Under the pieces are notes generated by a model. It searched no databases. It had not been told where the DNA came from and saw only the letters and a list, made by a program, of their open reading frames with translations. This document shows positions 1-13,100 of a stretch of 64,000 nucleotides of DNA, piece after piece; the stretch's first letter is position 1; every line of letters starts with the position of its first letter. A program made the translations under genes and the position numbers. This DNA comes from Apostichopus japonicus (Eukaryota; Echinodermata; Holothuroidea; Aspidochirotida; Stichopodidae). Where the stretch lies: NCBI RefSeq assembly GCF_037975245.1, contig NC_092565.1:6936999-7000998 (forward strand). Reading direction: 5' to 3'.

Positions 1-140
1 GCAATGACTTATACACAGTACGTGTCCCCTTTTATTAGCTATGACTACAGTACATGTCCTTTTAAATTAGCAATGACTTATATACACAGTACATGTCCCC
101 TTGAAATTAGCAATGGCTTATACACAGTACATGTCTCTGT
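1..140. repeat. Short tandem repeat with TACACAGTACATGTCC core
   Basis: About four imperfect copies of a 40-50 bp unit containing A-TTAGCAATGACTTATACACA and GTACATGTCCCC. The array is cut by the window edge. Confidence 0.7.
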
Positions 141-176
141 AAACTTACTGTAGCAATGAGTTATCATCTGACATGA

Positions 177-790
177 GTAACCATTACCGGATGGCAGGAC
201 TAAATGTGCCTGACAGATGATGTAATGGGCCCTTCGGAGGGCTTTTTGTACTTACGTCATGTTTTTAACATGCATTTTGACCGTGAAGCAAGCTGCAAGG
301 TTTACCCTGGGAGTTTGCAAATTACCTACTTATGTATAAAATAAATCTAGCAAGGTATCAAGGCGCACGTTCCACGATTATAATAAATGTTTGAAGTAAT
401 TTCATCTACTTGATATCTTACACTGTATGTATTACTCCATAAAATCGTCATTATTTAACCATGAAGGTTTTGCAAACAGTCATGGTAGGCAATTATTGTA
501 CAGTGGATCTAGACATCTCTGTTAGAGGGGCTTACATTGAAACACCTGTCCTGAGTTAACCACTTGCCAACGATCTAAAGTATTAATTGAGTACCAGTGG
601 AAAGTATGCACTGACAGTTTGCCGAATTTACTTCATATACTTTATATCAGTAACCATTGCATCAGTAACCATTACATCAGTAACCATTACATCAGTAACC
701 ATCAAAGGATGGCAGGATCACAGTGACTAAATGTGCCTGACAAATAATGTAATGGGCCCTTCGGAGGGCTGTTCGTACTGCGTCATAATT
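177..790 (+). repeat. Two dispersed copies of a hairpin-bearing repeat
   Basis: Copies at about 177-265 and 695-790 share GGATGGCAGGA, CTAAATGTGCCTGACA, ATGTAATGGGCCCTTCGG and a TACGTCAT-like end. Each holds GCCCT-TCGG-AGGGC, a five-pair hairpin. A four-fold 15-bp tandem (CATCAGTAACCATTA) at about 646-700 leads into the second copy. No coding exon was recognised in 1-1094. Confidence 0.65.
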
Positions 791-1094
791 TTTTAATATT
801 TAACCAAACTCTTTGCCCAAAAACAACCTCTTATGAACTGAATGAATTATGCCTCTCACATAAAATAACAGCAGGGTGACTGATCTGGTGTTATGAAATT
901 AATCTTCAGATTCTCCCCAGCCTTCTCTGGTCCTCTCATACCGAAAGTACTACTCTGCTTTCCTAAGTTTACTCTGTGATGCCCCGCCTCTCTTTGTACC
1001 ATAAAAAAACGGATATAAATTCTGTTACCCACATGGAAAAAAAATGAAGAAAAAAAAAATTCAACGATATCTTTCTTTTCTTTTTGTATTACAG

Positions 1095-1116
1095 TCATTA
1101 ACAGCTTCAGATGGAG
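1095..1116 (+). CDS. RGS12: RGS gene: candidate 22-nt microexon
   Basis: A strong pyrimidine tract ends in TTACAG before TCATTAACAGC, and the exon ends GGAG before GTAAGA. It encodes S-L-T-A-S-D-G plus one base. That phase-1 end supplies exactly the G needed to make the first codon (GAA) of the exon at 2730, whose own reading frame starts after two bases. The phase fit and good splice sites support it; the tiny length and lack of recognisable homology keep confidence moderate. An upstream exon outside the window could instead join directly to 2730. Confidence 0.58.
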
Positions 1117-4100
1117 GTAAGATACTTTTCGCTTCATTTTGTACTCTATTCAATTCACTTACCTGTCTCCTCACGACCTTAGTACTCTAGAGTCTAAGTG
1201 TCTAGAGTGAATTACGTGCTACTTTTTCGTCAAAGCCCTTCTTTCTCTTAAAGGTATTGATTCGGAAACGATTTGCCAGAGATGGGTCTCAATAATAATA
1301 TATCGGCCTAAATGATGGTGAATGTAGCCATGAGCACTATTTAAAAATGTAATGTTCAGACATTTTTAATCTTCAAGTTACCTCCGATCACACCCCCTCC
1401 TCCCCCCCCTCCCCTTCCCCCATTCTCGAAATGTTTGCTGGACTCCTACTTCTTAAACGATACTGGAAGTAGCCATATATCGATACTGCATAATTCAAAA
1501 GAAGTTCCTTCTTTCCTTTTCCATTCCATTGAACTCTAGAACCTATGTCTAGTAAAATGGCAAACAAAGGCCATTAAAATAGAGTTAACTTTGAAAGAGA
1601 TACAATGGGTTGTTATTTTTTTTGGTGTAATATGTACAGTTAGAAGAGCGACTACAAAAAAGTGAAAGTGTAGTTTCCCATTTGTTGTTATGAATGAAAC
1701 AGTTAGGTAATGATTGAGCTAAACAACAAATGCGACACTTGGATATTCGTAGCTGGATAACTATGGGCTCAAACCAACGAGGCTTTGGGAAGAAGTGTGC
1801 TGCCAAGAACCTTTCATAGTGATTCTTTTATTATATTCCAGTGAAAACTAACATACACACAAGTAACATTGTCATTTATATAGTACATATTAATGTCTAT
1901 AGTTCATATAGAGGCGCAGGCTATAGCGATAGTTGGGGAAACTGCAGCATCGAGAAATCTAGCTTCCTCTCGGAACCTAAAAATTGTCCGACATCAGCGA
2001 TTAAAATATCCGGTATTTTGTAGTGGAACTTCTGGCTGTGCTCTTTATATGATACACCAGAGATAATGGTGTTTGCCCTTGGATGGAGGAACAAGTCATA
2101 GCAAATAGCAAGAATACGAAGGAGAATATATCGAACACTTTGCATCATTTAGTCGAAGCTGCTCGGGTAGTCGTTTTGAGCTTGAAGTACTATGTGGTTA
2201 ACTGTGTTGTAATCAATCTTTGTGACATGGTAGCAGCTTTGATGGTGCTTTATTGCTAATTAATCTGTGTGCAAGTTTTTGGGAGATGCTTTGAACTTTT
2301 TCAAATATTAGCTTCTTTCATACGAGTTCAACTGTCGTACGTATGTTAGAAATACTTCTTACCTGGGAAGAGATTTTATAACCTTTTCTTTGCTGATCTC
2401 AAAAAGAACACCATGTTTGCATTTGAGTTCTTCAGTCTGAGCACGGAGTCATTATTCGAAGGTAAAGTAAAAAAAGTGGGGTATCTGCTGCTTTTGAAAC
2501 GATATATATTTTCTTTAGGTTATTGCTAATATTTTGAACCTCTGCTCCGCTCTACTCAGATATATCTGAGATGATGGAGGCTATGTTAAGATTAGGCGTT
2601 AATTTGAAATGTGCATAATTTACGAAATGTGGTCCGTGCTGAGCAGTGATAAAATTGTAATAATTCCGCGCATTTTTACCTGAATTTTGTAGTTCAGTGA
2701 AATGACAGTTTGCTTCAATTTCTTCACAGAATTGACATCGATAGACGATGTATTAAAGCAAGATGGTAACACAGCAAGCCAGGCTGATCTGGCCGAGGAG
2801 ACACCCCCCGAGGTCGGACGGGTGTCGGGGTGGGCCGTCAGCTTCGAGAGACTACTCAAAGACGAATTAGGCTTAAGATATTTCACAGTAAGTCTTTCTG
2901 TTAAGTATCTTTGAGATAAGTCACTATATATATTAACGGATGATATGCCCTGTCATTAATTTCTGTGACCATGAGAACTTTATCACAGAATCTGACAAAT
3001 TTGTAAAAATGAAATTCTTAGAAGTAGGATTGGCATCAGAGATTAAAGGGTTTCTACAATTTTAGGAAGAATATATGCAAGCAGTGGGTAAAAGAGATAG
3101 TTATGCAGTTTGAGCTCTGGAGTTTAAACAGTGGAAAACTCTGCAGGAAAAGTTCAAGGCAGCCAGCCTTTGAAAAATCTGAGGATATGTTATCCTCCGA
3201 GGTGAGCTATAACACTCGAACCAGGAGACTAAGAAAACGTTGGCCACTTCTGAAATTGATCTGTTTTACATTCCACTCATTACCATTTCTTGCCATTAAA
3301 AGATGGTTTCCAGTGCTGCAAGTTTAATGTGGATTAAAATCAAGCGAGGTTTGAAGAACGTTCGATCCAATATCCGATTTGTAACGAAAAACAACTTTTC
3401 AAAAATTTGCTTACAATTATGTTCATTCTAGTTGAGAGTCGATGATGCGGGTGGAACTTGCTCAGCTCTCTTAATAACCTCTTTGTGTCTATAATCGTCC
3501 TTCTCCTGCGAAGTGCACATGTGTTAAATACCGAATTTTTTTGCTATCATAAGGTCAGAGGGAGAGCAAAGTAAGAGGAGGCTTAATGGGGTAGCTAATT
3601 CTACATCTTTGGTTTTTTTCCCATGTAAGTTTTAGGAAGACACACCAAAGATAAAAAAAAAAAAGGAGAGTTGTACTTCTCTCTCTTTCTCTGATAAATC
3701 TAATTTTACAAGGTTTCAACAAAAAAACCAAAAAGAAATAGTGAGAATCGAGGTTCAAACTTTGCGAAAATGAAATATGAAACGGTACTAGCGAAGGAGA
3801 AGTAAAACTGAAAGTTGCAATTAATGGCGCATACAAAGTTGAAACATAGTTTTCAATCAATTCCATGAATAGATTGTTAAATTCAAAAAAGGCTTCGAGA
3901 CTCTTCTCTTCAAAAGGAAAAAACTTTTCATGTGGTCGGCTTTACTGCTAACTTTGATTTTTCTGAAGAAAACCAAGACAAAGAGGGAAGGGGGGGGGAG
4001 GGAAAAAACAAAAAAAGTACAAAGAGGGTTAGCTGTGCTAGTCAGGAAGTAAGTTACTCTTCCCTTCAAGTAACCTGTAACATTTTGCTAGTGTGTTTTT

Positions 4101-7100
4101 CTCTTGAGAAGATAATTTTATCTATCTGGCAATGAAAGATCAACAAAGTTTGTAATTAACTCGCTAGATCGGGACCAGAACAGATCTGTTAGACATCTTG
4201 ACAGTTTCCTCCGTCGAGCTGTGCTCTGACTGACAAAATAAGGAAGCAAAAAAAAGTTAATGGATTGTGTATCTGAAATAACATATTCTTACAAGTCTTT
4301 TCGACATGATTGATATGTGTCAATTTTTTTTCCTTCTTTAAATCTTCTTCTTCTTTTCTTTCTACAGGATTTTCTGAAACAGGAATTTAGTGAAGAAAAC
4401 ATATTATTTTGGATAGCGTGCGAGAAACTCAGTAAAGTACAGGTCAAATCTGAGGTACGTTGACACTTTCAGTGTGTTTGAGACACCAACATTTTGTTTT
4501 AAAAATTTGATAAACGAATCAACAGCAAAAGACTGTCCGTCTGCAAAATCGTTAAAACAGAGTGAATAGAAACCTGGAAAACTCGGTAAACAATCAGCTC
4601 CATGTCCCCCCCCCCCCCACATTATAATTCATCTCAATGTCACCTACCACTTCTCTACCTCTTAGCCAAATTTTCAGCTGCCCGAATCGAAAACACACTC
4701 GGGTCTGTTTGAATTTTGGGTACGATACGATTTTCAAATTTGTGCTTGTGGTACCTCTCCTGTTGTACTTTCTCTAACCACATATTCATCGTCCCTCTGT
4801 ACTGCCTTTCTTATATAGGATGTACTCACTCTTTTTGTACTCAAGGTCAATACTTTGAGGACAGGTAATTTATTCAAGTCCTTCAGATATGTGATAGCGT
4901 TAGGATATCTCTCGTCTTGCAGTTACTAGTTATTTTCTTTTTCTTTTTCTTTCTCTGTCATTTCCAACAGCTTCAACAAAAAGCAAATGCTATATATCGT
5001 AGATTTCTATCGCCCCAAGCGACGATGCCGGTCAACTTAGAGGGCGACTATCGGCACATGGTGGAGAAGGCCATCAAAAATCCTAGCCCTGAGATGTACA
5101 AAGAACAACAGCTACAGGTAACCCATCTCCTTAGCGACTGTCCTCTTAGTCTGCAAGGCCGGTGCTCATATTTAAAAGACATTAGTCTACTCACAGTGTC
5201 CACTAGCATATAGTGTCGTGCAAGCATTGCCACACGCATCCTTTGGTTTAGTTTCTCGAGGTACAACTCTTAAATGTGTTGGTAGTTGAAAAGGTCATCT
5301 TTCCCTTGTCTTGTCGCTGAAAAGCCCTCAAAACATGAAAGACAGAAAAAGACAAAATATTGCTTCTTTTAAAGTCATCAGTATTTGTCAGCAAATGTCC
5401 CAGAATGTCAAGTATTCATTTTTTTTGGGGGGGGGGATCCCAAAATATGCTAGAAAATCAAATATGCTAGTTAAATATGCTGGCCTATGCAGATATGCTA
5501 CCGAGCTGAGTCAAGCATGTCCCAAACTTTGCTAGAAAGCGAAGTAATGGTCACTGATATTCAGGTATCGAGAAATATCTGACATCCAGCTTCAAGACGT
5601 TTCCGTTTATCAAGGTAAATGTCTGATTTAACCTGTCTCAATATCTATCAATGATTTAAAAACCATCATCTCTGAGAATGAACTTTGAAAACTGCTAGCA
5701 ACATGTGGTGATCTACTGTATTTTGGAGGGTGGAAAGGGGGAGGGGGGAGAGGGGCTATACTAATAACCTTAAAGCCAAAAATAAAATAAAATAAATAAA
5801 TATTATTCTCTGAGCTGTTACATTGTGTAAATTGTGGGATTCAATAACCTTACTACAAATAGTGCTTCACATGCTAGGGTATATATATATACTGTGATAT
5901 TATATGTAAAATAACCTGTTTGGTAACAAAACTCAAAATATGAAGCTTTTATAACACTTACGTCATTCTTTCTATGAAATCTGCATTTGAATGCAGTTGT
6001 GGTAACGATATGCCTGACTAAGTTTTTCCTCCCACCCTGAATCATTTGATAACTACCACCACCATATTTTGGTGACACGTAAGGATTGTTTGACTTGTAA
6101 ATGAACTTATTCCTTTTCAATGTAATCCCCCCCCCCTCCTTCCCCCTGTTGTCCATGGAAAAAGGAAGAAAAAAAATTGAAAACCCTTCAGTAGTGACAA
6201 ACAAAATTTAACTATGCTCTTGGGAACCTTTTCCTCAGTTGCCACAACAAGGGCACATTGCTTCTAAAGGAGATATCAAAGCAGCCCCCTCCCCACCCCC
6301 CTCCCTCTTTACTTAGCCTGCAGTTTGCATCATCTTGAGTGTATATGACAAGTTACAAAAAGGACTTCCTATGGCTGGCAATCAGAGCCAAATACTTAAT
6401 GACTCTGAGTAGGAGGTAATGTATATATAAACCCTAATGCTGTATGTGGCTTGTTACAGAAGAAGAGATCCCATTGATTTTGTCATATGATGTATGGCTT
6501 CTCAGTGTTTGCATAATTTCGGTTTTAACCTTCTATTAGACTGAACAATCTTTATTACCTGAAAACTTCTTCCTACAGCAAGTTGACTCCTTCGAGTGCT
6601 ATCAGGAAGTAACACTTTAAACAAAGCAGGCAATGATTAACAGACTACGTCACAGCTGAGGTGATGCCAATAGGTTAAATACGTGACACTATGAGAGTGC
6701 TATCTGTGATGTTTAATTCATTATATATATATAGTGTAAGCATAAGCCCCTAAAATGTGTTAGAAAGACAACGACAACAAAATGGTCACAAGTTAGTTAA
6801 CCTTCTTTTTTAACCTTTTTTTTTTACCCCCTGCTGCTATGAGAACATACTTTGTTATCATTAGGGGAGGTATCACTACTTTGAACCCTGCATTTCCCTG
6901 GCTCCACCCCCACCCCCCCCCCCCCACCCCTTACCCTAACAGCCCCATAAAGGAGAATAATATAGAGAGAGATTTGTATTCCAAGTGGAACTCTTACAGG
7001 AAACTTTAAGCAATATTTTTTTACCTTGCTAAAATCTGAGACAGACAGATTAAATTGAACCTTGGGGTAAATCAACCCGAGAGACCTCTTAAAATGTGCA

Positions 7101-10100
7101 CTTTTCGACAATCGAAAGTGTGCTTAGCTCTTGAATGCAATTCACATAGGCGAATGACACAGTGTGAAGGTTACAGTTATCAGTAGAACATGCCTCTAAT
7201 TTCCCCCATGACCCCTTTGCTTTTTTTGTAGTTTTTATCCCTTCCTACCCCTTCCCTCCACACCCTTAAGAAGCAACCTTGCAGCTTGGTTAGTCTTTCA
7301 TTAAGAATATCTTTAAATTCTGCCAACTTTAATCATTCCAGATATTTGCAGAAGGATTGATTTGTTTACTTTCTTTCGATTTTTGGCCAAGTGAAGAAGT
7401 ATCTATCTTTCCAAATAGAACAAGCAGCAGTCTAGTGTTAAATGAAATCATCAAAACCTCAATGCATTTTTTTATTTTGCTTTCCTTGCATTTTCTTTTT
7501 TCCTAATCTTTCTTAGTCTTATACACTATAGGTACTTACTTAACTGTCACTAAACACTTGCGTCGTGATACTCTACCGTCAGTGAAGGTCGTGGGAATTT
7601 AAACTGAAGCGCCTGCCCGGCTATTATTACATCTCACCAAAATGTCAAAAGTTTGTCTCGAAGCCTGATCTCATTCAACCAAGGACAGGGCAGAACTCTC
7701 CCATTCTTGTTAATAATTGACAATTTGAAAGGTTTTAGGTCGGTTATTCTGTTTGCTTTCTCAAGCTGAAAGCTTTGTTATATATACTACCCTTAGATAT
7801 GTTGATGCAGGCTTGTTCGTGTAAAGTTTCTTATTCTATAAATCCTAGTCAAGATAAGTATTTGAGACTGACTGGAATCTCAAGTCTATCCATCCTTAAA
7901 AGGGACAGTTGAATGACAACCCACCCTCCCACTACCTTTCCCCATCCTCAGTAGAAATTTTTAAAAACATGCTTGATCTGATACGAAATGGCCACTGGTC
8001 CAAAACTTATAAAATATCTCTTGTAAATGTTTATAGTACTTATTTTGTAATGAATTTCTTTGAGACTAGTTTGACAATATAGTTGTCAAATATCTTATTG
8101 CCAGAATTGTTGAAGGCACATGCCTCTATTTTGCCCATCAGCACATGTATAGCGATGCTTTGGTTTGCTTCACATCTGAAGTCCATTTAAAAGAGATGCA
8201 AATTGCAACTCATCTTTATTTTATAGAGACCTTTGTGAATAAAGAAGGCCCCCACCCCCCCCCCCACAAAAAAACACAAGAAACATGTGCCTCCAATTTT
8301 GAAGATTTCCTAGTTTTAACTGTCTTGTCTGGGAGCTGCCATTCTGTAAACCTGTGATGTCATAGTGCCTCTTGGATCTTGGAACCCTTTACTTGTCTCT
8401 CTTCTTATCATACTTTGAGGTAGCATGATAACAGTGTTGCTATTGAAGCCAATGCTATCAATGAGGCCATGTTATGAACTGTAGCATTTTAGAGCCAGGC
8501 CTTTACAATCTCCATTACACAAAATAAACATTGTAAAGATGTGAAGAAAAACACATTGACAAACTGAAGTTACGTGTAGCTGATGATGTCATATTTAGAC
8601 TTGATCAATTCTCCATCCTGTGTAGTATTTGTATTTATTATGTGAAGGAACATTTAAAGTTTGTGATATCTGCCCACGTTCAAATTTGGCTGAGAATTCC
8701 AAACCAGGTATTGTTCAAAATGTGAATTCTTCATGCTTCGTAGGACCGGCGATATTCTTTGCATTACCCTGGTGAATATTCTGTTAGTATAAACATGAAT
8801 GAAAGAGAAGAAGGGGGAAGGCCAGGGAATGCTTAAAGGCACAGTACTGAGTATTAATTCAGCGTAATCTATCAAACAGTGAGAGGGTGTTGGGGGGGTG
8901 GGGGGATGGTCCAAGCTCTTCTCCTGTTTCCACTTTTAGTTCACTGTGTGTATACTACTATACTGAGTAAAGCACTTTACTTTTCAGTGTGATTTGGTTT
9001 AACTATATCTACTGCCCTTGTATTAGTTCATAATATGTTTGATGATATAGATCGCATCAGCCGGCCACTAAGTAGACATGCTAAGTTGCTAGAATATTAG
9101 TCTATGTAACCAGAATGGTTCACAGAGACTACTTTTGAAGCAAACTGTACAAGAATGGTGCTGCATGGAACACAGACTTGTTTACACCCTGAAGACTTGC
9201 AAGGTGTGTGTGTATGTGTGAATTTAACAATGTTTGTCATTGGTTGGTTGTGCTTCTCGTACATAGGTGACCAGTGTTCAACTTGCCTAGTGCTGTATAA
9301 TATCTAGCATATGGCAATATAGTTTGACAGTTGGTTTTCTGTGATCGTGTATGAAGGATTTTAATCAGGAACAAATGAAACGTGATATGTGTTTCTGAAT
9401 TCACAAAGAAGCTGTTAAGCTGCCAATTTAAATCTCTTTTAATTTTTTGAATAATCTCTAACAATTTTTTTGTTATTTCCCTTAACATTATGGTCTTTCT
9501 GCTGCAAAGGTAATTAAACTTTATTCTTTATTGTTCCATCTTTTTTTTTTTTTTTTACCTTTTTGTTTTGCCACTTTGTTTATCCTACCCAGAATATTGT
9601 CTCTGTTCTTGAGTTGTTGAAAGCAAGCGTAAGTCATTTTTCATATTCAACCACACACTCCCCATCCTCCCCCACCCAGTCACACCATCTCTCTCCCTTT
9701 ACAGCAGTAGGTCGTGTAATCAGAGGCAGCAGGCATGTAGCCAAAAGATCGCCCGATAAGTGCTAGAATAATTAATGCGTGTGAAAAATCTTACCATCAT
9801 TTTAGATGTTATAGGATGTCATCAGAATATCCCAGAGTACGAAATAAGTACCAAATTGAACTGTAAAAGAAGAGGCAAGGGTGGAGGGGGAGTTGGTGGG
9901 AGAAAGTCATACAGGTGGGAAGGAATATCAATAATTAGAAGCATATGAGTTCTGATCAGAAGAAAATTGCTCACAATTTCTCTCATTATATAAAACAACA
10001 CAAGTTGTATTTAGGACTACATGCCTGTTGAAAGTTTCCTCATCCTCTCACTCCACCCATACCCCCTCAAACCCCCCCCCTGCCCCTGCTGTTAGATCAT

Positions 10101-13100
10101 CATGACCAGTAGAAAGCCTCTCCAACTAACCGCACAGCCTTTCTTGTCTGTAGTCATAAGTTCTGTTCATTTTTGCCCCTTTTTTAAATTTTCATATTGA
10201 TAGCGAACAAATTCCTTCAGTAGAGTGTTTAGTAACATTTAGTAAGCATGGTCGTGTACTATTATTAACTTCCATATTAAGTAAACAGTATATCACAGTA
10301 AGATTAAATGATTAATAATAACAACTCATCCTTCATCAGCGAGTAGAAGATATAATATGTCGCTTGATAAATTAATCAGAACGTTTCCAGTTATCTGGGG
10401 GGGGGAGGGTGGAGGGGTCAGCTACACTGAACCTGCCTTCCCACCCCCCTCAAAAAAGATATCACTATATATAAACAAACAAATATTGCTTGTGGAATTT
10501 TCTGTGGTACAGCCCTTTTGCCCAAGTCTAGCTATGGATGGATGAATCACATGGTCACCGTGTCATGCATGCCCACCCTTCTTCTCAATAATGACAGCTT
10601 TGTATGAGCCCACACACAAGATAACAATACAAGGTTTAATCAACCCATTGCATTGGATATCAACCAGCAGAATCTGGAAAAGTATACCGTACCTGTTAAT
10701 TTGTGAATCCATCACATGCGTCATTGTGCAGATTAACTCACAAGTTAGGAAAATCACATCCGGCCTCCGGATGAACAGACCTGTCCAAGATAGAACGACT
10801 TTTTATAAACAAATCCATGAAGAGAAAACTTCTTACTGTAACTATTTAAAAAAAAAAAAAAGGCTAGAATGATACCAGGGAAAAATGCCTGCTTTGAAAC
10901 TGAATATTAATTGTTACCTCTCGAACGGTCGGGTTGCATGGACCCTCTTCGTTGAAAATTAGGTGAGGGTGTAGCTGTGTTTAGAAATGACTCTATGCGG
11001 TTGAGGAGTAGATATCATACATAAATGGTATCGTTGTATGAAAGAAATGGCATTTGTAGATCTTCAGTAAGAAGCACCGAATTATCGTTAAAGCAGTTTC
11101 TAATTTGCATAAGGGGTCACCAGTTTCTGGTGTTTCTTATTCAAATGAAGGTCACAGTGTTTGCGATGGTCATCAGAATTGCACCAAAAGGTGTTAGAAA
11201 GTCAGATAATGGCCAATCGTGGTTAAATTTCAGAAGGCATTTTTTACTGCCATACACCCCCAAAAAGCATCTTTCATACATTGAGACATTTAATTTAATT
11301 TGATAATTAAATCACTTTTAAGTGAGATTTGCCTCCATATTTGTGAATGATTAGTAGTCCTGGGTCCTAGCCTTCCAGAGGAATACTTGAGAAAACTTTT
11401 GGACTGATTCCTGAAGACCTTTTAAAACTAAAGATACCCTCTTAACGATCCCCATAAAGTAGAAACTATTGCGAGAGGAAATTAAACGAACTGTGGGATT
11501 CTAAAAAAAAAAATTTTTTAATCCAGACACTTTTGCATATCAGTAACATGAAGTAAATCAGATTGTTTGTTTCATTTGAATGGTTTTTCTTTAGTTATGA
11601 AAATGAAACTTAAACCTATGTCATATTATTGAATCATATTGTTATTGGGATATCGGTAAGCGTCGACCATTTACCAAAATCAAGCCAAAACAACATGTAT
11701 AGCCAGTGATATGGTGGCATGGTCATAAATGACGGTGGCAAATTTAGAAACATTGATATCTACAGTGGCATCCGGGACGTTGTGGGTTTGATCTCCAGCA
11801 GGGCAAGTAAAGTGGGGGGGGGGGGGGAATTTTAATCTATTAGAATTCCACGATATTGCGATCCGAAATGGTCTTCCAAAATTCTAAAGAACTCCAAAAC
11901 GAGCTAAACCTGTAAATCGGATAGCCACCCGATGTGAAGTGCAAGTTTATTTTTTATATATTTATTTATTTATTTTTCTCACAACATTCAGGTGATAATA
12001 ATAATTCATATAAAGTAACACAAATATTTAGAGTTGTGAAAGGCAGTGCTCTTATAAATCTTTATGGCTTATCGAGTAGAGCAATCCCTCTTATATACTT
12101 AACAATATATGTCTCTAAACAAGAAACAAACAAAAAAAGAAGAGAAATTAAAAAAGTTACATCAGCCATTCGGCTTTTCCCCATGTATATGTGTGGCTGC
12201 TTTAAAGAGTCGCAAAGTAACTGCCTTCCATGCAGGCCAACTATAATCATAAAACCGGATTGGTGGTATCATCTGCAGTACTATGATCATAAAGAAGAAA
12301 AAATGTGGATTGCACAACTCTACCGATGAGTAAACAAATAAACCAGGAATACTAAATCTACCAGGAATATTCTTGTATAACTGTATTTGTAAAAAAATTG
12401 CAGGTAAAGTACAACTTGCTTTTAAATTTTTTTTGAAAAATAACCGGTTGACCTTCAGCAACCAATTTATCTTGCATAGCTGTGGAACTTTATACCCATC
12501 CTACCTAAGTTTGCAAATTTTTACAGACATGCAGTGGAAGAAGCAAAATCTCCCTCCCCCTCACCTCCCCACCCCCTTCCCCATCCCCACCCCTCAAGAA
12601 ATGATAACCTTCAAACAATATTATATTTTTAAAATGATTAACAATCAAGTCCCTTTAGTGTGTTAACCTTCTCTATTTTTATATTCTGCACTTCCTTTGC
12701 ACCCAGCATGACATTCTTGTACGTGTGTCCTTTTCAGGTTAACTTTTTGTAATCCCAAACAGTTACCCTCTTATAGAGTAGGTTCCTGGCAACGTTCCCA
12801 TTAATTTCCAGTTTGCCTCGTTAATGAACGAGTAAGGGAAGACGTGTTTAATGGTTAATAAGTCATTGTGTTCCTGTTTGAATGAGAGGCTAAAATTTAA
12901 TTGGGAAACAAACCGTAAGGCAGTTTACATTATCATGCTAATGGTGTGGAAAGATTGACGAGGTTATAAACTTTTCACGAAGGGTCGACAACTGAAATTG
13001 AAGATTGATGAAATCGGTAGTGTTTTAGTCTTGTTCGGTTATCAATGAATAGTAAACAGAAATATATTGATTTATTTCCACAGGTAAAAATGCAATTAGT

